A stretch of DNA of 64,000 nt from NCBI GenBank assembly GCA_938002965.1, contig CALKZY010000032.1, positions 37,872-101,871 of the forward strand. The letters are read 5' to 3'. Below the pieces are notes generated by a model, which worked only from the letters and a program-made list of their open reading frames with translations, was not told the DNA's origin and ran no database searches. This DNA comes from an uncultured Acidimicrobiales bacterium. Lineage in GTDB: Bacteria > Actinomycetota > Acidimicrobiia > Acidimicrobiales > SZUA-35. The position numbers and the translations under genes were made by a program. Positions 41,601 to 49,581 of the stretch are shown here, piece by piece; position 1 is the stretch's first letter, and each line of letters opens with the position of its first letter.

Positions 41601-43682
41601 CAGGTCAGTGTGATGCTTCACACCCTGGTCGGCCCCGACCATGACAACACCCTTCGGACGGCCAGAGCCCCCATGCGCGACTACCTGGCGTCGTCAACCA
41701 ACCTGTTGCGCAACTACGCCTCGTCGTTCCCGACCTTCCGCGGTTCGGGGGACGCCGGTTTTGACGACCTGACCGACGATCAACTCGGCGCGCTGCTGGA
41801 TCATGCCGTCACCCGCCACCTGGAAATAAGCGGACTGTTCGGAACGCCCGAGACATGCCAACAGCGGGTTGACGAACTCACCGCTATAGGCGTCGACGAA
41901 ATCGCGTGTCTGATCGACTTCGGGGTCGAAGCCGACACCGCGCTGGGGGGACTCCACCACCTGAATAAGTTGCGCCTCAACCAGGATGTCGACAGCGATC
42001 GCACCAGAGCCCGCACGGCTACCAAGGCAACGCAACCAATCGCCGAACTGGTTGAACGCCACCATGTCACTCACCTTCAGTGCACGCCGTCGATGGCCCG
42101 AGTGTTGCTGGCCGACGAGACCGAACGCCAAGCGTTGAGCCGCCTCGACGTCATGATGGTTGGCGGAGAGGCCAGTTCCCCGGCGCTAGTAAACCAGCTG
42201 ACCTCGATTGTGCCCGGCCGGGTGTTGAACATGTACGGCCCAACCAAGACAACAATCTGGTCGCTGACCCACCATCTTGAAGACGGAGAAGAAACGGTTC
42301 CGATCGGGCGGCCCATCGCCAACACCCGCATCTACGTGGTCAACGAACAGCTACAGCCCCAACCGATTGGCGTACCAGGTGAACTGCTAATCGGTGGCCC
42401 TGGCGTAACTCGCGGCTATCACGACCGCGCTGATCTGACCAATGACCGCTTCGTTGTTAACCCGTTTGGTGACCCGAGCGCACCACGGCTCTACCGAACC
42501 GGCGACCTGGTCCGCTATCGGTTCGACGGCGTAGTCGAGTTCTTAGGGCGGCTTGACCACCAGGTAAAGATCCGGGGCCACCGAATCGAGTTAGGCGAAA
42601 TCGAGGCGGTACTCAACCGGCATCGACACGTAGCCGAAGCGGTGGTCGTGGCCAGCGGAGACAGCGTCGGGTCAGACCGCAAGTTGGTGGCCTACGTTAC
42701 GACCACACTCGGCGTTGGTCACGATGACGTGTCCGAATCGAGCCTCAAGCAGCAGGTGGCCGAGGTTCTGCCGGATTACATGGTCCCGGCTCGCGCCGTA
42801 GTAGTGGACGCCTTCCCGCAAACCCCGAACGGCAAGATCGACCGCGCTCGGCTTCCGGCACCGGAAACCGTCAACACCGCTGGCCCATCGGACATCGACG
42901 CCCTGCCGAGCGGGGCGACCGAAGAGGCCTTGGCCACCATCTGGATCGACATTTTGGACCGAACCAACATTGGACGCGACGACGAGTTCTTCCGACTGGG
43001 TGGCGACTCGCTTTCGCTCATCGAAGCCACATCGGCCATCACCGACCACTTTGGCGTCAACGTCTCGGTAGCCGACTTCCTGGTGACACCGACAGTGGCA
43101 GGAGTGGCCGCACAAGTGGCCAAAGCGAAGGTGTCTAACGTCGGGTTGGAGTCGACTACAGCTGCCGCCGCTACCAACATTGAGCACGCTTCGGGCATCA
43201 TGACCCGTCCAATGATCACCAGCGACATTGACGCCGTGGTCCCTCTGCACCTCCGCTACTTTCCCAACTGGCGCGTCTCACGACTCGGCTCGGGCTTTTT
43301 GCACCGCATGTACCAGTGGCACATCGAGACCCATCCGACTCTCGCCATCGTGGCCGTCGACAACGACGACACCGTGATCGGTTTCACTGTCGGCACCATC
43401 GGGTCCTACAAACGCCCGTTGTTTTCGGCAACCAAACGCAAGTTGGCGCTGGGGCTTGTCCGCCATCCCGGCGCTTGGCGCAGGCGAGGTTCACAACCAG
43501 CGCCACCCCATGACGAATCAACAGACTCCATCCGAGCAAAAGACCTGGCTTTGGCTAACAACCGGATCATGGCCCTCGACGACATTGACGGCGGAGGCGG
43601 GTACGAACTCCTGATTGCCTTTGAACTGGCCGCCCATGAACTGGGAACCGAGCCGTACTTCCATACTGGAACCCTCGGTTAG
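38694..43682 (+). CDS. Single-module nonribosomal peptide synthetase with formyltransferase, monooxygenase-split A domain, carrier protein and GNAT
   Basis: The protein has 1662 residues in this frame. Residues 1-230: formyltransferase (catalytic NFHDGPLPRYAGVHATTWALL and DTGDILL) lacking its first strand; the missing N-terminus is coded upstream. About 250-490: a linker with weak condensation-like character. 495-745: adenylation domain first part (A3 YTSGSTGRPKGVM at 658). About 750-1095: a luciferase-like FMN monooxygenase insert (DFSLFYFSA, GFAAVWTPERHFHDFGG, RIAEDWSVIDNLSDGR). About 1100-1400: rest of the adenylation domain (A5 region NMYGPTKTTIW with Lys in place of the Glu of GPTE; A8 KIRGHRIELGEIEAV; A10 PNGKIDR). 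1435-1439: carrier protein, LGGDS with Ser1439. About 1500-1662: GNAT acyltransferase. No thioesterase. It could make a small N-formylated, oxidised, acylated peptide or siderophore fragment. Confidence 0.85.
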   Translation: MRHTSCQYLFSIANLRILGDDILAVADTAAINFHDGPLPRYAGVHATTWALLNGEAQHGITWHMMNPAADVDTGDILLQRSITIEPTETAYSLNVKCAEVGMETFAQLVDQLAAGTTRRSNQETDARTYFGKWQRPSGLGTLDWTQPASTLERQARALQLGFASTNRIGRTSLMFDRDVLLCQCAAVEKTGSAGGAETDQVPGAVLAIEEHSLRMATIDGDLVTFDFSTVDGQPITTADVVKRFDLKLGTVLPPLKPQDREHLDELAAEFARHEPDWIDRLSRFSPVNLPYSIEAQEDSVDNSPAVDVSGVFPNAIEPQTVSAAAAALFLVRLSGDRRFGLGLSCDVLDALTTDVAAFWSDAVPWLIEVDPAIPAADLMTQAAAELSATLAKGTYQRDLVARTPGLQANDTRPAVRVHLGDELPDWPSLAQPTLAILVRPDGSYRLRGSSTADVEALARLASQFEVFLGDIAANPVQPVTQAGLLSDTERQQLLRQWNKTEVPFESTSIVELFNRQVASDPGRLAVAAGSTSLTYGELDRRSSLLAGHLATRGADGESVVGVAVPRGDELTIAVLGVLKAGAAYLPLDPEYPADRLTFMLEDSGAKTVVTSTILSDLLPVGDCDVVLIDRHWDDIAKARPLVEPPLGIDPTQLAYLIYTSGSTGRPKGVMVEHGNVASFFAGMDERIPHQPDSVWLAVTSLSFDISVLELLWTLSRGLTVVIHGTTDSEGGETSAPAAPASSAASELSTVDFSLFYFSADQEADQPYRLLMEGARYADENGFAAVWTPERHFHDFGGLYPNPAVTGAALATATENIDIRAGSVVAPLHSPIRIAEDWSVIDNLSDGRTGVAFASGWMPEDFVIRLDDYADKKQATFTHLDTVRRLWRGETVTMAGPDGHPVDIATLPRPVQGELPCWITTAGNPQTFEMAGRAGANVLTHLLGQSIDELAGRITRYRKAWAEAGHDGSGQVSVMLHTLVGPDHDNTLRTARAPMRDYLASSTNLLRNYASSFPTFRGSGDAGFDDLTDDQLGALLDHAVTRHLEISGLFGTPETCQQRVDELTAIGVDEIACLIDFGVEADTALGGLHHLNKLRLNQDVDSDRTRARTATKATQPIAELVERHHVTHLQCTPSMARVLLADETERQALSRLDVMMVGGEASSPALVNQLTSIVPGRVLNMYGPTKTTIWSLTHHLEDGEETVPIGRPIANTRIYVVNEQLQPQPIGVPGELLIGGPGVTRGYHDRADLTNDRFVVNPFGDPSAPRLYRTGDLVRYRFDGVVEFLGRLDHQVKIRGHRIELGEIEAVLNRHRHVAEAVVVASGDSVGSDRKLVAYVTTTLGVGHDDVSESSLKQQVAEVLPDYMVPARAVVVDAFPQTPNGKIDRARLPAPETVNTAGPSDIDALPSGATEEALATIWIDILDRTNIGRDDEFFRLGGDSLSLIEATSAITDHFGVNVSVADFLVTPTVAGVAAQVAKAKVSNVGLESTTAAAATNIEHASGIMTRPMITSDIDAVVPLHLRYFPNWRVSRLGSGFLHRMYQWHIETHPTLAIVAVDNDDTVIGFTVGTIGSYKRPLFSATKRKLALGLVRHPGAWRRRGSQPAPPHDESTDSIRAKDLALANNRIMALDDIDGGGGYELLIAFELAAHELGTEPYFHTGTLG

Positions 43683-43732
43683 GGCTCTTTTCAGCCCCCT
43701 TGATTAAGGGATGGACTGGAATTGGTTAGCAA

Positions 43733-45577
43733 ATGGCCAAGCGCAAAACTTCTGTCGCAACCTCGACGCTTGAACACTACGTGCGGGTCAAGAGCCCGGC
43801 CGTCGCCGCCGTCGTCGTTGTGTTGTTCGGATTCTGCACCTATTGGATCCTGTTCACAGACACAACAGAGTCCTGGACCGCCAACAACAGTGGCGACACC
43901 ACTCCCGCAACCACCAATGACCTTGGTGAGTTGACCAACGAGGTTGAAACAAGCAGCGACGAGCTGGTGGTGTCGGTCGATGAGCCAGCAACCTCCGGTA
44001 GCCGTCCACCCAACGAAGGCAACGGCGATCTGACCACGGCGTTGGACGACTTTGCCCCGGTGAACGACGCAGAAGATCAAGGCACTCAGTCTGGCGAGGC
44101 CGAATCACCGGAAACCGCGGCCGAGGCCGGCGACGCCACTGGAACGGGAGATGATCCGCAAACCGGCTCTGGCGCTGACGATGATTCCGACCCAACGACC
44201 GGCACCACAACGCCACCTGACTCTCCCGGCACGACAACAACCGTTGACCGTGAGCCCGAGCCACCGACCGGGGGAACCGCCCCAGGAGACGTGGCCGCCA
44301 GGCTTTACACCGGATGGTGTCCGGCCGGCGCGTCCTCGACGTCTGCCGGTGGCGCCATCACCAGAGTGTCAGGAGGTGGCTCAATTCAGTCAGCCATCGA
44401 CGAAGCGGCCTCCAACGGAGGCGGCGTCATCGAGATCAGCGGCCGTCACACCATCTCCCGGCCAATCGAACTCCGCTCGGGAGTGGTTTTGCGCGGCAGC
44501 GGAGGGGCAACCATCACCACCTCCCAGAACATGGACAACATGATTCAATTCGGTGGCGGCTTCGGAGGATCATCAACAGCAACTGTTACCGGAGGCAGCG
44601 CCTTCGGGAGGTCGTTCACGTTCAACGGGTCGCTGGGTTCCGGCTACTACATCATTGGGGACCAGCGTCGAGGACAACTGGTTCGGGTCACCTCGACCAA
44701 CGGCAACATCGCCAGCATCGAGCTTCCGCTGGTCGAAGACTTCAACGGCCTGCCCATTTCACCGCAGCGAGACCTGCTCACGCGGGCGGGCCTCGAATCG
44801 GTCACTCTTGAACCGCAGCACCGGGTTCGGGACTTGATCGAGATTCGCTCCACCCGCCACTCGTGGGTACGCGACGTCACCACCAACGGGGTCGGCGGGC
44901 AAACCAAGGCTGCCGTCTACCTACGGCAGGCGTATCGGGTGTCGGTTGTCGACAACACGTTCGCCAACGCGGCCGAACACGGCGACGGCGGCCAAGGGTA
45001 CGGCATCAACATCGCCAACAACAGTTCAAGTTCGCTCATCGCCAACAACAGGCTCCGACTGTTCCGCCATTCAATTCTTCTTCAAGGCGCAGCTGCAGGC
45101 AACGTGGTCAGAAGCAACGACAGTGACGAGCCCCGCCACCCCAACTTCGTTCAAGGCGGCCCGGCCGACATCTCGTTCCACAACTACGCCGCCGGCAACC
45201 TGGTCTTCGCCAATACGGTGACCCGAATCCAGATCAACGACGCCGGTCGGCCGGGCCCGCACAACGCCATGCTGTTCAACACCTTGCGTACCGGCCCATT
45301 GACGTTGGACTATGGGGCTGACAACTTGATCCTCGTCGGCAACAAGATGAACGGTTCGGTCGGTGATCTTCGGAGCAAAATGATGCCGTCGTTGAACACC
45401 AACTCGACAGCCGGAAACCCGTCGCCGCGGCGGGCCTACTGGACGCTGGATTACGACCCGTTCGCCGGCCCCGGGGGCGATTCACGCACCCAACGAGGCC
45501 GAGGCATTCTCGATTGGGGCTCAGGCGACAACGTGTACGTTGATGAGTCCGCCGACTATTTCAATCCCTGCGGCTAG
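43733..45577 (+). CDS. Membrane-anchored right-handed beta-helix protein
   Basis: This 614-residue protein has an N-terminal hydrophobic anchor (SPAVAAVVVVLFGFCTYWILF) with a positively charged start, then a long Thr/Asp/Glu/Ser-rich linker (residues about 45-190) and a parallel beta-helix domain with GGSIQSAIDEAASNGGGVIEISGRH and successive rungs such as VVDNTFANAAEHGD and LIANNRLRL. Similar folds occur in pectate lyases, alginate epimerases and adhesins, but no catalytic residues can be assigned. It starts 50 bp beyond the NRPS gene, with two small hairpins between (GGGCT/AGCCC and CCCTT/AAGGG near 43682-43710). A role in the pathway is uncertain. Confidence 0.75.
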   Translation: MAKRKTSVATSTLEHYVRVKSPAVAAVVVVLFGFCTYWILFTDTTESWTANNSGDTTPATTNDLGELTNEVETSSDELVVSVDEPATSGSRPPNEGNGDLTTALDDFAPVNDAEDQGTQSGEAESPETAAEAGDATGTGDDPQTGSGADDDSDPTTGTTTPPDSPGTTTTVDREPEPPTGGTAPGDVAARLYTGWCPAGASSTSAGGAITRVSGGGSIQSAIDEAASNGGGVIEISGRHTISRPIELRSGVVLRGSGGATITTSQNMDNMIQFGGGFGGSSTATVTGGSAFGRSFTFNGSLGSGYYIIGDQRRGQLVRVTSTNGNIASIELPLVEDFNGLPISPQRDLLTRAGLESVTLEPQHRVRDLIEIRSTRHSWVRDVTTNGVGGQTKAAVYLRQAYRVSVVDNTFANAAEHGDGGQGYGINIANNSSSSLIANNRLRLFRHSILLQGAAAGNVVRSNDSDEPRHPNFVQGGPADISFHNYAAGNLVFANTVTRIQINDAGRPGPHNAMLFNTLRTGPLTLDYGADNLILVGNKMNGSVGDLRSKMMPSLNTNSTAGNPSPRRAYWTLDYDPFAGPGGDSRTQRGRGILDWGSGDNVYVDESADYFNPCG

Positions 45578-45613
45578 CGCCACCAACGATCGGGTTCTGC
45601 ACCTGTAGCCGAA

Positions 45614-46597
45614 CTAGCCCTGAAGCTCGGGGGTGTGGAGCACTAGATCGTCCTCCAGTGATCGAACCGGGGTGATTCCGGCCGCAGCGAGACGGCCGTG
45701 GTACTCGCGGCACGCGGCCTCCGGTTCGAGCTGATCGTCAGCCACAGCCCGCAACAGCTCGGTCAAGATAATCGGGCTCTCAGCCCCCTTGATTCGTCGA
45801 CCGAACAGCGCCAGGCGGGCTCCGTGGCGTTTGGCCTGATGAACTAGCGTGAATGTGTCGTTGGTTGTGCTGGCCGGCCCACCCAGAATTCCGACGGTCA
45901 CGTCAAGCCCGACAGCCAACTCCTCTATGGCCTCCGGCCCGTTGTAGGCAACCTTCAGGAATTCGGGCTGACTGGCCCGGGGAACTCCGGCCAACATGCG
46001 GGCGATGCAGTCATTGACGTACGGGCCGACCGGGCCGGTTAGTCCAGGGTCGACATTGGGGTTGAACACTTCCAGGAAGTGACGGAACTCTTCTGAAGCA
46101 GCTTCCCGTCGAAAGTCCCGGTAGCGCAACAGTGAACGCTCGTCGGCCTCGATGTCATTGTTGAAGGTGATGGACCAAAGTCCAATCGGAATGTCCACAG
46201 TTTGGTCGACACCGGGATGCAGCGTTCCGTACATGGCTTCTCGCACCGTAGTGGTGGCGAACGGCCGGGACGGATGCTCGGCGTATGTACCGCCTCGGAT
46301 GGCCCAGATATCCGTGGTGTCATTGGCCCGGATGGCCGCAGTCACCGGGGAGTCGTCGAACAGTCGTCGATCCCGGGCCAGGTCGTCCATGGTCGACACC
46401 GAAGCCAGCAGGATGTCGATGTCGCCCTTCTCCACGATGGCCGCCATCTCGTCCCGCCAGGCCACCGGGTTGGTGCCTTGGCCTACCGTTGGCCGCAAGC
46501 CGCCGCCCATGTCAGGGTCGGCGGCGTAGCAGATGATGAACTCGGGCCCGCTCGGTCGCTCGGCCAAGGCGGCCAGCTTCGTATCCAGTGTCTTCAC
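45614..46597 (-). CDS. Class I aldolase-like protein (DeoC/DhnA/LacD type)
   Basis: This 327-residue protein has the features of Schiff-base aldolases in a TIM barrel: IDILLASVSTMDDLARDR near the start, EFLKVAYNGPEAIEELA with a Lys that could form the Schiff base, and VGILGGPASTTNDTFTLVHQAKRHGARLALFGRRI, like the GGxxxxxG and GRxIF ends of the barrel. The aldehyde and ketone substrates are not evident. It stands alone on its strand between the beta-helix gene and the TOPRIM gene. Sequence is divergent enough that I give only moderate trust to the class. Confidence 0.55.
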   Translation of the reverse strand: MKTLDTKLAALAERPSGPEFIICYAADPDMGGGLRPTVGQGTNPVAWRDEMAAIVEKGDIDILLASVSTMDDLARDRRLFDDSPVTAAIRANDTTDIWAIRGGTYAEHPSRPFATTTVREAMYGTLHPGVDQTVDIPIGLWSITFNNDIEADERSLLRYRDFRREAASEEFRHFLEVFNPNVDPGLTGPVGPYVNDCIARMLAGVPRASQPEFLKVAYNGPEAIEELAVGLDVTVGILGGPASTTNDTFTLVHQAKRHGARLALFGRRIKGAESPIILTELLRAVADDQLEPEAACREYHGRLAAAGITPVRSLEDDLVLHTPELQG

Positions 46598-46661
46598 GCT
46601 TTGAGGGTAGCCGCCGAGATATCGTCGGCCCAGCTCGTGGCCGGATAGTACGGTTTGCCAT

Positions 46662-47333
46662 ATGAGTGGAGCCGATCGAGTGACACGGGGTGAGCAGGCT
46701 CTGGCCGGTTACCCCTACGGACCCGATGCCCCCCAGGCCGCGCTGGAACGTGCGCTGACGTTGACTCCGGATGCCGACGCCATCGTTCTGGTTGAGGGCA
46801 TCAGCGACCAGATCGCCATCGAAACGTTGGCCACCAGGCAGGGTTTCGACCTGCAGGCACGGGCGATCGTGGTGGTCCCCATCGGCGGCGCTCAAGCTGC
46901 CGGCAACTACATGTCGATGTTCGGGCCCGGCGGACAGGGCCTACCGTTGGCCGGCTTCTGCGACGCCGACGCGGCGGAAACGTTTCGGCGGGCAGTCGTG
47001 CGAGCCGACGTCGGCTCACCGGTTGACGTTTCGGAGATGGCGGCCCTCGGCTTTCACCTGTGTCATCGGGACCTTGAGGACGAGCTGATCCGGGCCGCCG
47101 GTACCGACACCATGTTGGTCGTCGTTGAGTCCCAGGGCGAACTGGGCTCGTTTCACACCATGCAAAAGCAAGTGAAGTGGCGAGGCCGGGCTACCGCCGA
47201 ACAGCTTCACCGTTTCATACGCAGCAAAGCGACCCGCAGCCAACGTTATGCCCGGGTGGTGCTAGAGGTCATCGAACCGGAGCAGGCTCCAGCGCCACTA
47301 GTGGCGCTCCTATCCCACCTTCGCCGACAGTAA
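46662..47333 (+). CDS. Stand-alone TOPRIM-domain protein (OLD-nuclease-like)
   Basis: This 223-residue protein has a TOPRIM domain: AIVLVEGISDQIAIETLATRQG (catalytic Glu), then VVPIGGAQAAGNYMSMFGPGG and LAGFCDADAAETFRRA (Asp-x-Asp). These residues bind Mg2+ in DNA-nicking or strand-passing enzymes and OLD nucleases. No ATPase domain is in this protein or its neighbours, unlike OLD and Gabija GajA proteins. The C-terminus FIRSKATRSQRYARVVLEVI is Lys/Arg-rich. The gene is convergent with rpfB by 2 bp. Similar solo TOPRIM proteins are of unknown function. Confidence 0.72.
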   Translation: MSGADRVTRGEQALAGYPYGPDAPQAALERALTLTPDADAIVLVEGISDQIAIETLATRQGFDLQARAIVVVPIGGAQAAGNYMSMFGPGGQGLPLAGFCDADAAETFRRAVVRADVGSPVDVSEMAALGFHLCHRDLEDELIRAAGTDTMLVVVESQGELGSFHTMQKQVKWRGRATAEQLHRFIRSKATRSQRYARVVLEVIEPEQAPAPLVALLSHLRRQ

Positions 47334-47335
47334 AT

Positions 47336-48538
47336 CTACTTGTAGAGGTTCGGCCCACAGTGAGGCCATTGACCGACTCCGGCCTTGTTGTAGAGGATTT
47401 GGGCCCTCTTCAACTGTTCAGCCGGGGTAGCGTCAGCCGGGTTGCCCGCTCCGCCCACCGATGCCCACGTCCGCGGACTGAACTGGTACAGCCCGTAGTA
47501 ACCAGCTGGGTTCACGGCCTTGGGATTACCGCTGGACTCGCACTCAGCTAAGGCAGCCCAGTTCAAACCGGCCGCCTCACCGCCAACGGCGCCACCGTTG
47601 GCTTGAGCAGCCGCGACCACCGGAGCTGGTTTGGTGCCGACGTTGACAACCTCGGTTACCGGCTCCCTGGTAACCGTAACGTTGATCTGTTCCTCCGATG
47701 TGGCCTCACCGTTGGTGTAGGTGACGGCGAAGGTGACCTCGCGCTCGCCGTCGCGGCCTTCAGTTGTCACGTCCCTGGTTCCCACCAGCAGGCTGTCATC
47801 GTTCTTCTCGGTTGTGTCGTGGGCGATTGGTTCGGTTCGAACGTCGTCCTCCACCCGGATGCGAGTGACCTCCACGGTCAACCCTTCGGTGACAGCGGTG
47901 GAAGCCAACGGGGTCAACCGGTCGTCTTCGCCCAGTGAGACTCCTTCGTCGGCCAGCAATCCCTCAACGGTCTTGGCGGTGGACACCGCTGAACGGGTTC
48001 GACCACCGTCGGCCAACGTGACCGTCTTGGGCGTCACAATCTCAACCGTCATTCCCGATTGGGGAACGGCGGCTTCAAGCGCCTCGGAGATGGCTGCGCC
48101 TTCGACTGGGGCACCGACGGCCGCCAGCGCTTCGCTCAAGACCCGTTCAGTGACCGTGTGAGCCACCTCGGCACCATCGACCACGGTGATCAGTTGGCGG
48201 GCGAAAAGAACCTGCACCTTCGTGCCTTCACCAAGTTCGCTCTCGACCGAAGGCTGTACAACGTCGTCGGGCGACGTTGCCACCTGTTGCTCAGCCAACA
48301 GTTCACCGACAGTTCCGGCTCGAGTCTCAATGGTCTGGGGAGAACCGTCGAGAGCAAGCAACACCGTCTTTTGGGTGAAAAGGTAGAACGACACGGCAGC
48401 GATGACGGCAATCAGCGCAGCGCCGAACAAGGCCACGATGAGCCGACGGCTCAGCCTGGTCACGCCGGAGCCGCCACCCGGTTGCGGGTAGTGGCCGGGA
48501 TCGGCGTCTGTCGCGGGCGGAATGGTTGCAGCGCTCAC
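47336..48538 (-). CDS. rpfB: Resuscitation-promoting factor RpfB-like
   Basis: This 400-residue protein (GTG start) has a cytoplasmic tail, one membrane anchor (LIVALFGAALIAVIAAVSFYLF), three DUF348-like repeats (VLLALDGSPQTIETRAGTVGELLAEQQV; VLFARQ...; VTLADGGRTRSAVSTAKTV), a G5 domain (DGEREVTFAVTYTNGEATSEEQI) and a C-terminal Rpf/transglycosylase domain beginning NWAALAECESSGNPKAVNPAGYYGLYQFSPRTW. The catalytic Glu is in AECESSGNP. Rpf enzymes cut peptidoglycan and help dormant cells regrow. Its presence ties the window to Actinobacteria. Confidence 0.95.
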   Translation of the reverse strand: MSAATIPPATDADPGHYPQPGGGSGVTRLSRRLIVALFGAALIAVIAAVSFYLFTQKTVLLALDGSPQTIETRAGTVGELLAEQQVATSPDDVVQPSVESELGEGTKVQVLFARQLITVVDGAEVAHTVTERVLSEALAAVGAPVEGAAISEALEAAVPQSGMTVEIVTPKTVTLADGGRTRSAVSTAKTVEGLLADEGVSLGEDDRLTPLASTAVTEGLTVEVTRIRVEDDVRTEPIAHDTTEKNDDSLLVGTRDVTTEGRDGEREVTFAVTYTNGEATSEEQINVTVTREPVTEVVNVGTKPAPVVAAAQANGGAVGGEAAGLNWAALAECESSGNPKAVNPAGYYGLYQFSPRTWASVGGAGNPADATPAEQLKRAQILYNKAGVGQWPHCGPNLYK

Positions 48539-48615
48539 CTGACCGCGACCATAGCCGCCCCCAGGGCCTCAGCCATCGCGCCCACCGTTTTCCCGGACCG
48601 ACCTAGCTACTGAGC

Positions 48616-49245
48616 ATGGCGAAACCGATCAACGACACCTCGTACCATCAAGGCGTGCCTGCTTTGGTTCTACTCAACGGGATGCCGTCCGCCGGCAAGT
48701 CGACTCTGGCCTACCGGCTTGTTCAGCGACGCCCGATGGCACTCAACCTCGACATAGACATCATCCGACATCAGATTGGCCACTGGCTGAGTCGACCGAC
48801 AGAGGCTGGCTTGGCGGCCAGAGGAATGGCCCGGGCCATGGCCAAGCTTCACCTATCAAACGGGTTTGACGTCGTCGTTCCCCAGTTTCTCGGCCGACCG
48901 GCGTTCATCGGCGAGTTGGAGACAGTGGCTGGCGACACTGAGAGCTCGTTCCACCACATCATGCTGGACATCCCTCTCGACCAGGCTGTACAAGTCTTCG
49001 AACGTCGCCAGGCGGAATCCAACAACCCGATTCATGCTGACGCCGCTCGGCTGTTGAACGCCACAACCTTGCAACCGTCGCTACGAAATCCGTTGGCCCG
49101 TTACCACGAACTTCTGCGGGACCTGAACGCCACCTGCCCACCAGATCGCACCGTGCCGGTGATTGACGGCGACGTCGACGGCACCTTGGACCATGTGCTG
49201 AAAGCGCTTCGGGAGTTCGGACTCGAATGGTCCGACCGCCCATAA
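48616..49245 (+). CDS. P-loop ATPase/kinase (AAA_33-like)
   Basis: This 209-residue protein has Walker A in LVLLNGMPSAGKSTLAYRLV, a DIDIIRHQIGHWL region that matches small-molecule kinases of the AAA_33 or zeta-toxin-like group, and a lid-like segment QVFERRQAES followed by an Arg/Asn-rich stretch. Members phosphorylate small molecules such as antibiotics or sugars. It is divergent from rpfB. Function cannot be assigned more closely. Confidence 0.7.
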   Translation: MAKPINDTSYHQGVPALVLLNGMPSAGKSTLAYRLVQRRPMALNLDIDIIRHQIGHWLSRPTEAGLAARGMARAMAKLHLSNGFDVVVPQFLGRPAFIGELETVAGDTESSFHHIMLDIPLDQAVQVFERRQAESNNPIHADAARLLNATTLQPSLRNPLARYHELLRDLNATCPPDRTVPVIDGDVDGTLDHVLKALREFGLEWSDRP

Positions 49246-49286
49246 ATCGTCTCATTGCACCAACCGACGTGCTGTAGCGTCGCGGC

Positions 49287-49562
49287 GTGAATCGGTACGT
49301 CAACCACCGCGGCTGGATCGTCGTTGACAGCGTGGCCATGCCAGGCCAGGCTTTCTGTGTCGACCTGTTCGAGCACCCCGGCGGCGGCTTCGGATTCGAA
49401 CACTTCCGCATCGACTCCGAAGACATGGGCCGATGGACACCACTAGGCGGTTCCGGGAACACTCGCTACCCCACGGCATCGGATGCTGCCACTGCCGCCA
49501 GACAGAGTGTGGCCTGGCTGGCCGACCACCGCTTTCAGCATGAACGTGGCCAAGCCACGTGA
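49287..49562 (+). CDS. Small conserved-looking protein, unknown
   Basis: This 91-residue protein starts at GTG 49287, 42 bp after the kinase-like gene. It has the sequence pattern RGWIVVDSVAMPGQAFCVDLFEHPGGGFGFEHFR, a small alpha/beta fold with few charged surface repeats, but I recognise no family. Codon use looks like the neighbours. Its position suggests it may be in the kinase transcript. Confidence 0.55.
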   Translation: MNRYVNHRGWIVVDSVAMPGQAFCVDLFEHPGGGFGFEHFRIDSEDMGRWTPLGGSGNTRYPTASDAATAARQSVAWLADHRFQHERGQAT

Positions 49563-49581
49563 TCGGCTTGTGGGGGCGAAA

